Assembly (NCBI GenBank): GCA_029963845.1
Contig: JANEYF010001978.1
Span: 2,501 to 66,500, forward strand
Length of the DNA stretch: 64,000 bases
From: Rhamnusium bicolor
Taxonomy: Eukaryota > Arthropoda > Insecta > Coleoptera > Cerambycidae
Direction: 5' to 3'
The notes beneath the pieces were generated by a model, which saw only the letters and a program-made list of their open reading frames with translations, did not search any database and was not told the DNA's origin. The position numbers were made by a program, and so were the translations under genes. Positions 9,481 to 22,654 of the stretch are shown here, piece by piece (position 1 is the stretch's first letter; each line of letters starts with the position of its first letter).

Positions 9481-12141
9481 CCCTTTCCGGCCCAGTGACG
9501 CCATTCGGCATCATAACTTTTACCAGCATGTAAGTATGGTTGCATGAAAATAATAATGTAGTTTTATTTAATACCACTTATCAGAGGACTCTCTAGATGT
9601 CGCCTTTATGAAATTGTACAGACATTACAGTATTTGGCGGGATTAATCCTTAGCTTTGCCTACTTGCACGTGTTAGTCAATGTACAGTGCCGTTATTGTG
9701 TATGATTTTATTCAGAAAATTGTTGAAATTTTTAATAATTTTGAAAACTTGTGGCTTGGAAGTAAGTACAACTGTTGTGTCTTTGTGATTATATACTTAA
9801 ATATGGATTATGCTGCAATATGTTGTAAAAAATGGTCGTGCTCTTATGATTCCATTTGGCATCAATGGGCATTTTTGGTGAAATTGAAGTCTATAATAGA
9901 GAATTGCACGAAGATACGTTTTTTATAAATTATTTTTGATTTTTGCTTGTAAACAAAAAGTAATTTATGATTATTACGGACAAAATTTTGAAAATTCTAT
10001 AGCATATACTTTGTTGGTACAGGACAATGACTCGGCAAGGTCTTACCGAACAGGAAGAAAAGCACCTGCTTGTTCTTTTAGAAGGTGATATTTCGGATAT
10101 TGATATTGAAGAATCTGATGGTGAAATTGATTTACAAATTCCAGATGCATCAAATATACCCGATTACGCGCTTCCAGTCGGAGAAAATATTGGAGTTGCA
10201 TGTGAAGTAGATGAAAAAAGTGTCGATGTAGAACATTATGATGCCGAGGACGACATACCATTATCGCTGCTGTTTGAGAAGAAAGGTAGCTTGCCTCAAG
10301 CTGATTTTCCCATAAAGAAAAAGAAAACTAAATACCGATGGCGTCACAAGGATATAGATCTGGTAGTTTCAAATTATATTTCCAAGTTTTCGGATCCATC
10401 TGATCCAGAAATAACGCCATTAGCCTACTTCAAGTATTTTTTTGACAATCTTTTGATTATTTTTATTGCCCAACAAACAAATTTATATTCAGTTGAGAAA
10501 ACAAGAAATTCAATCAATGCTAACGAAGATGAAATAGAACAGTTTCTAGGTATGCATATTCTAAGTAGTATTGTAAAAATGCCCAGCTATCGTATGTATT
10601 GGGGTGAAGCTACTCGCTATTCTTCTATTGCTGACACAATGTCACGCAACAGATTTAATAAACTGCGCAATTTTTTACACCTGAATGATAACTCCAAATG
10701 AAACCACGTAACGATACAGAATATGATACGCTATTCAAAGTTCGTCCAATAATAGATAGTGTTAGAGCTAACTTTGCCACAATAGAAGCAGAAGAGCACA
10801 ATTGTGTGGATGAAAATATCATTCCCTTCAAAGGCAGGAACTCGTTGAAACAATATATAAAAAATAAACCCCATAAATGGGGCATAAAAATATTTGCTCG
10901 AGCAGGATCAAGTGGATTTATATATGACTTTGAAATTTACATTGGAAAGGGAACAGTAAAAGAGATATCTGAACTTGGCATTAGCGGTGATATCGTGAAG
11001 AAGTTATGCGAAAATATTCCAAGGAATCAAAATTATAAATTATATTGTGACAATTGGTTTACATTCCCTAATCTTTTTCTCAAACTAAGGGAATTTGGGA
11101 TACTTGCCGCAGGCACTGTTAGAAGCAACAGGTTACCAAACTGCAATCTAAAAACTGATTAGGCTCTGAAGAAAATGGGAAGAGGTTTTTTTGATTACCG
11201 TAGTGACGCAGAAAAAAAATTAATTGCCGTAAAATGGTATGACAATAAGGCTGTTCATCTGCTGTCTACGTACAAGGGAATCCGACCTGTAGATATCGTA
11301 AAGCGGTGAAGCGTTGCAGAAAAATGTTACATTGATGTGAAACGTCCAAATATTGTAAAGCAATACAACACATACATGGGAGGAGTGGACTTGCACGATA
11401 TGTTGGTGTCGCTTTATAGAATTAATTTTGTGGTGAAAAAATACTATTTGCGTATTTTTTTCAATATTCTTGACAAGTGTAATGTCAATGCGTGGTTGTT
11501 GTATAGACGTCATATGAGCCAAAGAGATGAAAAGTACAAACCTCTAATTGAATTTCGATCCGATATTGCTCATGGACTCCTCAAAGCAGGAAAAGAAAAT
11601 AAACGTAAACGAGGAAGACCATCAACTGCTGCGCCTTCTCCAGTACCAACATCACCACCGCTAAGAAAAAAAGCAAAAACTTCTGCTCCTGTCAGTGATG
11701 TCCGATTTGATGGACTTGGGCACTGGCCTATTCACATTGAACCTAAACAACGATGCAGGCTTTGCATTAATGCTTACTCGCGAGTAAAGTGCGAAAAATG
11801 TGAAATGGCTTTGTGCTTCACGAAAGACAAAAATTGTTTTAAGTTGTTCCATAATAAATAGAAGTGTGTAAAACAACTACTACACATTTTATTTTATATT
11901 ACTAAATATATAAATTTTCTTGATAAGTTCAAAACATTCGATAATTAATATTAATGTTATTAGACAAAGTCTATACACATGATTATCCCAATGATGCCAT
12001 ATGGCTTCATCATTTTTAGAGCATTTGGGAGGGGAAATTTTTAGTTTTTTCTTTTAATATCCATTCCTAAGTATATTTTGGTGACCTTTATTAACATAAA
12101 ATATATTTCCTGTTGTTTCAATTAATTTGGGCTGTTAAAGG
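9481..12141 (+). mobile_element. piggyBac element, both ends present
   Basis: The element is 2661 bp and is flanked by TTAA on both sides (9477-9480 and 12142-12145). The left end starts CCCTTTCCGGCCC and the right end finishes GGGCTGTTAAAGG, a short imperfect terminal inverted repeat of piggyBac type. An inner pair of related motifs, GTGACGCCATTCGGCATCAT on the left and ATGATGCCATATGGCTTCAT on the right, probably are subterminal transposase sites. The uninterrupted target is visible at 8310-8321. Confidence 0.92.
10027..11861 (+). pseudogene. piggyBac transposase, one frameshift and two stops
   Basis: The transposase of the surrounding piggyBac would cut and rejoin DNA at TTAA. The start ATG at 10027 opens an acidic N-terminus typical of the family. 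The DDE_Tnp_1_7 core is recognisable: the first catalytic Asp in CVDENIIPFKGR, the second in LYCDNWFT and the third in MGGVDLHDML, so all three survive. The C-terminus carries a Cys-rich domain (CRLC...CEKCEMALC...CF) that binds DNA in this family. Lesions are a frameshift near 10698, a TAG at 11160 and a TGA at 11307; after the frameshift the rest stays in one frame. The total length, about 610 codons, is normal for piggyBac. No intact protein can be made, but the copy is fairly young. Confidence 0.9.
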
Positions 12142-12145
12142 TTAA

Positions 12146-13599
12146 CTGATGATGTGTTTTTGAGAAAATTATGCATTAAAAAGGAATACAAATTGTTCTG
12201 TAGTACTTTGTATAAAAAATATATGAAAAAAAGTATATTTCGATGCGTTTGTAAGTCTGTATAGGTGACATAAGAGATACAACATGTCAACACCGGAAAT
12301 CCTATCGTTTATTAAATTTCTCATGTAACATATTTCTACTAACGACTGCCTATATCAATCATTTATAACATATTCTATTAACTGTTAATTTTCGTTCAAC
12401 ACACAAAGTTAGAATTAAGTAAAGAAAACCGCTCCAAGAAATAACTCGATATATTTTAACAAGTGATATATTGCCTCAATATCTCTGCCTTATGTATCAA
12501 TATAGCGCGCTTGGTTAACGTTACAGTTTATGTGATTTTCATATATATATTGTGACGTTAGCATGGCGATATATGTGTGTGTGTGTATAACCCTAAACTG
12601 TTACCCTATATCCCTTCATTTAACAGTAATAGTAGAACAGTGAGCGACGACAAAATGTAAGATGGATCGGTCGCGTATGCTGTGACCCCGATGAATGTTT
12701 GATACGCCACCAGTACTGCCACTACTTTGGATTGCCAGCCCCAACTTGAACATGTCTTATGCAGGCAGCAACATGCATAATCTAAGAGATTCCGTTCTAG
12801 GTTTACGCGGTTACGTTTTACGTAGTTTGTACCATTTCGTTGTCTTTCAATTCTACTATTCACCTTATCATCTAAAACTATACTTCTTCTATTTGCTTAA
12901 TTTTAATACAAGAGTTTTAAATTGTTGGTCTCGATGAACTTTTGACAACTGAATTTAATGATTTGAAAAAAATCAACGTGAATGATATTGATTTAAAAAA
13001 TTATAAACACTTTTTTTTATTACTTCAAGTGAACTGAACAGTTTACTTGAAAATGTCCGAATAGGATGAAACTAGTTGTAAAATAACAAATAAAGTGAAA
13101 ATTAGACAAGTAATAAAAAAAAGTGTTTATAATTTTTTTAAATCAAAATGGATTTTCACAAAGTAATTTCATCTTCCATCAACTTTTTCTGAATGATATT
13201 ATATTGACGACATTATAACATCTTTACTTAGATATTTTTGATGATCAATTATAACTCTGTATATGCAAGCACTTTAGGCTAATGTAGAACAATTTTAAAA
13301 AATTAAAGACCCATAATAAAAAGTTGGCATCATCATTAATATGTATAATAACATTAAAACATATTCACCTTATAAAATTACTTGGATAGGTCAAACTGTA
13401 CCCATATATTATTTGCTTTTGTAAATAAATTTAATTTAATGTTAATGTAGATCAGTATAAATGTATGTTCACTGGCAGACATCACAATTTTTTTCATTTT
13501 AAAACCATAATGACATTAAGATTTGGAGTGACCCTAAATAATAAACTGTCATGGTAGCCTCAGATCGACAACGTCATCAAAAAGTCGACTGTAACATGT
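12146..13599. other. AT-rich sequence with a 160 bp hairpin, no gene
   Basis: The short open frames here have no recognised motif. The only structure is the inverted repeat at 12988-13147, listed separately. Confidence 0.5.
12988..13147. repeat. Small inverted repeat (possible MITE)
   Basis: GATTTAAAAAATTATAAACA at the left is mirrored by TGTTTATAATTTTTTTAAAT at the right, with ~36 bp arms extending through AGTAATAAAAAAAAG. The spacer is about 85 bp. It could fold as a hairpin; there is no coding capacity and no clear target-site duplication. Confidence 0.7.
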
Positions 13600-14560
13600 A
13601 GCAGTTGCACCGGACAGAAGATAGAAACTGGGTCCTCAATCCAAGGATTCTACATTGGGTGTATACGAAGGTCCGAGGCTCCAGTAACGATCTGGTGGCC
13701 GAGTGGAGAAAGTGATCAGGTCCCGAAAAGTGGCAAAAGTCCAAAGACTAACTTGCCTAGGGAATATTGGCGCAATGAAGACGACATCAACCGTTCTGTA
13801 AATTCTGCTAGGCCTGCCAATACTCCTCTTGTGGATAAGAGAGAGGCTATGGCAATATATGAGAATACGGGATTCTGGGAGCCGACGATGTTCATGTAAA
13901 GCTGAAGGTCACGCAGTAATTGTTGGACTGGCAGGGAGGGAAATCTCCATATGTGCCTTAAATATGAGAGAAGCGAAAGACCAGCTAAATTTGGAAAGGA
14001 AATATACTCTCACTCTTCCTAGTAGGAAGTAATGAAGGAATGGGGGAATTGACTTTCTCCCGAACTCTCTGGTGTGCTATACAGATGGTCTTCGTGTAGG
14101 TACTTTAGAAGAGCTTACCAGGCATAAACTAGTATGACTAGTTTAGTCCCAGGACATACTAGGGTTCCGCGCAACGAGAAGGCCGATGAATTTGCTAGAC
14201 ATGGAGCCGAGGAAGCATGAGCCTATATTGGGCATTACATAACGCCAGGTCACGACGCGGTGGCCCTCAATGAGTGGGCCCACGCAAAACTAAGGAAGAA
14301 CATATATCATGATAGGTGTTGAGGAAGACCCTAGATGTCTAGGATGAGGGAGTAATTAAGAAACGTTGTACTACTTCTTGGGGCAGTGCGAAGCTTTCGG
14401 GCCCCTGAGGCATAGTATCTTCTTTACTGCGGCGCTAAGTTTTCTCGCACTGAGTGATATTCTGACCTTCATTAGAAGATCGGAAAGATTCGACATGGGA
14501 GTAAGAGAAGTACATGGCTGAAGGGGTGGCTACGGGTTGCATTTTTGCCAATCCTAATGG
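13600..14560 (+). pseudogene. Degraded LINE: RT C-terminus and RNase H domain
   Basis: In several frames the sequence reads LNPRILHWVYTKVRG, then RKVAKVQRLTCLGNIGAMKT, the conserved stretch after the RT palm in RNase H-bearing LINEs. About 300 bp further on CYTDGL marks the first acidic site of RNase H, and PGHTRVPRNEKADEFARHGA is its C-terminal HxxxxxNExAD block. Frameshifts and stops occur throughout. It belongs to the same broad group as the LINE at 29567-30656 but is much older. The 5' part and the tail were not found. Confidence 0.7.
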
Positions 14561-16026
14561 GTTCAGTTATGGAAGTAAGATTAACATATTTGATTGGTTA
14601 ACAGTACTCGCGCCATTGATAATAAAATTTAAAAAATCGAAATGCGGTCGATATAGAGTCATCAATGTATTCACAGGCCAAATCTAATTTTCAGCACACC
14701 TTCAAAAACACAGATATGAGGATACGAGATAACAGCTTAAAAATTAAATAGGCTTCAGGAAACTACCTTTTTCTATGTAAGAAAATTTTGTAAAAGAATC
14801 TTTATCGGAATTAAAAAATATGACGTACCTACCAAATTTGATTACTATATATTTATATTTTTTTATTTCTCATAATTTAACGATATGGATGTAAATTCAA
14901 TAAACCCTTGAGCTATTCAAACTCCTACAAAGAATTTAAGTACAGTTATACATATTTCCTTGAAATGGAGGAACCCAGGTAGAGATGAAATAAATTTATA
15001 TAATGTTTAGCCTTGCAATTATAATAGGTGAACCTAACAAATTGTTCACCCTTAATTTTCAGGTACCCATAGTAACGTGTTTCCATTTATTTTGTATGAG
15101 TTGAAGAGTTTAATTTGCTTGGCAAATCTTTTAGTGTTAATAAAAAATTGTTTAGTTTGTATTCAGTTCTTTAGCTTATAATTGTTGGTATAACGGGGCT
15201 TTACACAATTAGTACTTTTCATAATATTAGTACGGATATAACAGATAATAACGGATTAATTTTCCTTGTTTAAGAACTAAGAACGAAAAACCAGTAACAT
15301 CATATTCATACTCAGTATGTTAAAAGACAATCTTATAATTTACAAAATAACTTATTTTATTTAAATATTAAATGCGTTTGTAATAGGTAATCTTTGTGTT
15401 GTAATGCCTGATATGATACAACATGTAAATTTTTTAAATATGTATTTTAGATGTTCTATAATACATCATGATTATGACTGATTATAAATGAATGTTTTTA
15501 CTTCAAACAAACTTCAGTATGAAATGAAAGCTTACAGAACAAAGTTAGTTACGCTTCATTTAAAATGTTTCTACATAGTCCCTATTATTAATAAATTACT
15601 AACTGAATTCGACGTTTAAATTTTTCAGAGATATTTTGTAACACTTCTGGGGTAACTTAAGCAACTGCATTTAAAATTATTTATTTAAAGTCTGCTAGAT
15701 TTTATAGCTTCCTTCGATACACAATTGTTTTTAGTGTAACGAAGTGATTATTTTATAGAATTAAATTATGTAACTAGGTGCTATTTGTCCGATTCAAAAG
15801 ATATTTTAAACATTGTAGTACCGCGCCCTTAATAGTGGTATTGACAGTTGCTCATTAATAATAGTATAATTATTATTTGTAAGATAGTAGTAATCCGTTT
15901 GTATAAACAATTCAAATAGGCCCAGCTGCAAGACAGTACGTAAATCGTGAAACGCGAATCGCACATATTGTCTCGGGCACTCCTGTGCCCGGCTCACCGT
16001 GAAGGACCCCGAGACTGGAAACAAAC
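14561..16026. other. AT-rich sequence without recognised gene
   Basis: No supported coding region. The last 200 bp become less AT-rich and lead into a tandem duplication that may belong to an LTR element. Confidence 0.5.
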
Positions 16027-16440
16027 AAGTCAGTTTCCGTCTGGCCGCTGACCAAAGAACCACGCCAACCAGCACAGTAAGTAATCTCGTTGTGAGTATA
16101 AAGGTATAGGTATTTAAAGTTAATTGCGAAGTCCGTAAAAAGTGACGTAGTTGCAATATTTCGCGCATGACTACCGCGTCCTCCTACTTCTGCTGTTGGC
16201 AGTGTTTAGTAGCTTGAGGATTTCTCAGCCAAGTTAGTTTCCGTCTGGCCGCTGACCGAAGAACCACGCCCACCAGCACAGTAAGTAATCTTGTGAGTAT
16301 AGAGGTACATAGGTATTTAAATTTAATTCGGGATTTTAAGTCCGTAAAAGGTGACGTATTGCCATATTCCGCGCATGACTACCGCATCTCCTCCTACTTC
16401 TACTTTTGGCAGAGTTTAGTAGCTTGAGGATTTTTCAGAG
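16027..16440 (+). repeat. Tandem duplication, two units of ~203 bp
   Basis: AGTTTCCGTCTGGCCGCTGA starts at 16032 and again at 16235. Both units also carry CCAGCACAGTAAGTAATC, GCGCATGACTACCGC and TTTAGTAGCTTGAGGATTT. CAGTAAGTAATC would make a good splice-donor-like motif, but no flanking exon was identified. The duplication may be part of the LTR element that follows. Confidence 0.8.
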
Positions 16441-16559
16441 CATCCAGGACAGTACGTTGCTGCCGCCAATACCTACCAGACGTGCCGACACCGACCGCTC
16501 CAGAGAGGAAGCAGCCCAGGATACGGAAGTAAGTATTAAGGTTTGGTAAATAGAGGTAT

Positions 16560-17085
16560 AGTAAATAACCGCCATAGATAGTCATAGTCATACTGTGCTA
16601 GTATTAACGCTTGCTTCCCCTCCTGGTACCCGTCCGTCGTCTGCGTATGGCCGATTAGTTATTGCTGGTCACCTTTTTGACTGCTTAAGTACCGTACTAC
16701 TGCGTCGCAGCGCTTGTACGCCCGCTTACTGTCCCCGCTCGCCTATCATAAATACCGCTTGTAGAATAAGTTGTAAATATGAAGATGTATATATAGTGAT
16801 TAGTGTGTAGAATAAATGTAAATATATTGAATGAAAGTCGTTTCATTAACTATAGTGTGTAAGTTACCTTTTCCCGAGCCCTGGCTTATCTGTTTCTTCA
16901 CTGTAGTTTCCCGGCCTCTATCGTCCCGCCGATAGAGTAAAGTCATGATACTTTGTAGTATCATGGAGTAAAGTGCTATTTCTGCACTCTAAACAGAAAC
17001 TGGCGCCCGAGATATCCGTATCGTGAGCACCGCCGTAGTTTAGGGCGTCAAAGTGACACTTCGGTTCATGTGAAGAACAGCGAAG
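16560..17085 (+). mobile_element. Putative LTR 3' part with primer-binding site and leader
   Basis: A region less AT-rich than its surroundings ends in ...CACTCTAAACA, followed after four bases by TGGCGCCCGAGATATCC (about 16999-17015). TGG just downstream of a CA-ending LTR is the usual tRNA primer-binding site. The leader then runs ~70 bp and is cut off by unrelated transposon scraps. No second LTR and no gag or pol were found, so the call rests on the LTR/PBS junction only. Pao/BEL or gypsy are both possible. Confidence 0.4.
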
Positions 17086-17089
17086 TGCG

Positions 17090-17208
17090 TCACAACAGAA
17101 AGAAATCTGGTAGGGTTACATCTGTTGAATTTGGTGACCATCCGCGAGGTCCTCCTGTACCTATCCATCGCCCAGGAAAAGTTTTGCAAAATTCAAGCAT
17201 AATGGGGA
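17090..17208 (-). pseudogene. Mariner-like transposase C-terminal scrap
   Basis: The minus strand reads FPGRWIGTGGPRGW, then a degenerate NSTDVTLPDFFL, matching FP.RWIG..GP..WP.RSPDLTPLDFF of the transposases at 20136-20223 and 37347-37589. The final catalytic Asp region is altered by a frameshift-like change. Only about 40 codons remain. It joins directly to a LINE 3' end. Confidence 0.65.
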
Positions 17209-17212
17209 GGCG

Positions 17213-17310
17213 CTCTGTGAAATATAGGTAGGAGTGAGCCACAATAAGCCTGCTGATGGCCGCAGTGGAGTACCCACAAAAATCCACTCACGAGAATCTA
17301 AACTTAACTA
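17213..17310 (+). mobile_element. 5'-truncated LINE, last ~100 bp
   Basis: GTGAGCCACAATAAGCCTGC and TGATGGCCGCAGTGGAG, then CCACTCAC, match the 3' UTR of the LINE at 29567-30656 (30579-30636). The end, GAATCTAAACTTAACTA, looks like a decayed form of the (CCTAA)n tail of that element. Confidence 0.7.
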
Positions 17311-18909
17311 TTATTTCCCGTTATTAATTAAAATGATGAATGCTATTGAAATGTTTAACGATTTTGTGTGTTGTAAATAATACTGGTGGGCTTAAAAAGA
17401 AATTTATTAATTAAATAAATTAACCCTTCAGCAGTTAAAAATAATCGATGCCTAAAGGCGAAAAGAGCTTTGGACTTTATACATAGCCATTGACACAAAA
17501 TACATTTAAAAATTGAATATTTGTTTCTCATCTTTATGTCGATAATAGCTTAAAGGTGTATGTTTGGTTGATAAAATATACATGACAAAACCATTTTTTA
17601 TCAAGAGATTGTATAATGTAGTTACTTTTCCAGTTTAGAAATATGGGGCGAATCCAAATCTGTAAGGCCTATCAGAAATATATCCCAACAAATAACTTTG
17701 AAACCTTTAAGTCCTAGAAATCTTTTTATTTGTAATACTTGAAAATGTTTAATTATTTGTTAGTTTTGTAAATAATTGTATTGACGATGGGATTTTTTCA
17801 TATTTAACTTGTTTGGAATCACTCTTGATTATTGAGCAATTGTTTTTCTTCAGACTTTCTCACATGCTAAATGACATATTCGTTTCCCGAATATAGCCCT
17901 ACGTTTTTTAATGGATCCCAAAAAAAGACGGTAAATGTTGCGACTTCTCAAAAGAACATCCTCAGGTTGTTGCTGATAACTGTCATAATTAGAAGCAAAA
18001 ACACCGGAAAACTACTGCTTTCATACTGCTTGACTACTCCAAAGTTTATTAGCCACAATTTGTTGTGGCTAATATTACAGCTTCTCCAATAACGCTTTCA
18101 AAAATGATAAAATCATTCCACTAACCGTAAACAAAATGTTGCAATTTATCTGATATCTGACTCAAAAGTGCTTGAACTTGGTGTGCCGTATGGGTTTATT
18201 CTTGAACCTTTCTTTTTTACATTCTAGAAACGAAATCTGAACATCCTCCAATCTTTCATATTAATAATTATGCTAGAGTGTGCTAGGTGTAAAAAGTATG
18301 TGCTAACAAAATTAAGAAACAAAAATAACTTTGAGTTGTAGAACAAGTAATTAATTTTTATATAAATATTTCACAGACTTTATTCTGTTTGTTGACAACG
18401 ACATGTATAGTTGTCTTCTTAAGCATTTAAAGTGTTATCATATTAATTTACTTCTAACTGTTTTTACATTATGTAGAACTTGTATTGCCTAGTAATATGC
18501 AAAACATATTTTACATACTTAAATTTTAATTTTATACCTATATGTGCATAACTTTCCTCTTATGTTAGGTGAAAAGTTGCCATAAAAAAATCTGTTTAAA
18601 AGATTTAGTGCCTCATTAGCCAATTACTTTATAACTAATTTTCTGTAAGGATCTTGTGCTATTTGATGTCACGTCTATTACATTACCAATTAATGAGTAA
18701 TTAGAACATAAATTTAGAGTAAGGGAATAGGAAGATCAAATTAATATGCACTCGCCTCCTACCGGCTTAAATATAAACGGTTAGATTTAGATTTATATTA
18801 ACTCCCAGGTATTTAGATTTTTTCAGAAAATTTTACAATTTTGCATATAAATATTCATGGACTATTAAAAATTTTTTTGTAATTTGCTAGCCTTTATGAA
18901 TGGAAAATG
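17311..18909. other. AT-rich sequence without recognised gene
   Basis: Open frames are short and unremarkable. No repeat or domain was recognised. Confidence 0.5.
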
Positions 18910-21949
<3,040 letters not shown>

Positions 21950-22576
21950 GTTCAGAGAGGGAAATTAGACAACTGTCTATGTTAAAAATAAATATTTTTA
22001 ATTTTTAAACGAGGATTGCTGTCATGTGACAGATAATAAAAGAAAACTCTTCTTTATATTCATGCTTTCGAAACCTTTACTGTTTCTTCATCAGGAACTC
22101 TACAATAAATTATAATTAATTATACAAAAAGTACTTACGAAAGTGAGGTTAAAGTTAAAGTTACATTCATTGAAAACTACAAATTCTTGATGAGATAGAA
22201 AAAAACACTAATAATTAACTGTTGGTAATGTACTACCACTACTGTGTAAAATTAACAACATTATGAATGGACGACTACGGATTGATATTCACTTAAATTC
22301 TTAGAATTATAACAGACATCATGTGTATTTTTATGAAGTAAAAAAAACACCTAAAAAGCATTTGGATATAAAACCTGTTAGAGTGAAAAAAAGAACAATG
22401 ACAGTAGATGCTACCAACTAGATGTCTTATATTTAGGTATATTAATTATTATTCCATACTATATAGAGGGTATTTTCATCAATGTGGACATTATGGTTGA
22501 AATGTAGTAAGTATAAATTATGCTTAAGTTGTCAATATCCTTTCTGGAATTAATAGTGAACTACGTTTGTGATAAT

Positions 22577-22577
<1 letters not shown>
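21950..22577. other. Non-coding segment carrying a hammerhead-like motif
   Basis: No open frame. It contains the hammerhead core at 22066-22094 (minus strand) and is bounded by (TA)n on both sides, which suggests it is the end of a Penelope-like element. No RT was seen. Confidence 0.45.
22066..22094 (-). ncRNA. Hammerhead ribozyme-like motif
   Basis: On the minus strand CTGATGA (22094-22088) is followed by GAAAC, the loop AGTAAAG, GTTTC, and then GAAA (22069-22066). These are the two conserved boxes and a perfect 5 bp helix II of a hammerhead ribozyme. Helix III and the cleavage triplet downstream (GCATGAAT) are not clearly canonical. Hammerhead motifs are known in the terminal repeats of Penelope-like elements, and a Penelope fragment lies 2.6 kb upstream. 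Confidence 0.6.

Positions 22578-22650
<73 letters not shown>
22578..22650. repeat. (TA)n microsatellite, ~72 bp
   Basis: Pure TA run directly before a LINE RT fragment. Confidence 0.95.
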
Positions 22651-22652
<2 letters not shown>

Positions 22653-22654
22653 CT

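Noticed and set aside
12606..12937. Overlapping frames on both strands near 12.7 kb
   Set aside because: No motif, and the two frames are shadows of each other in AT-poor stretches.
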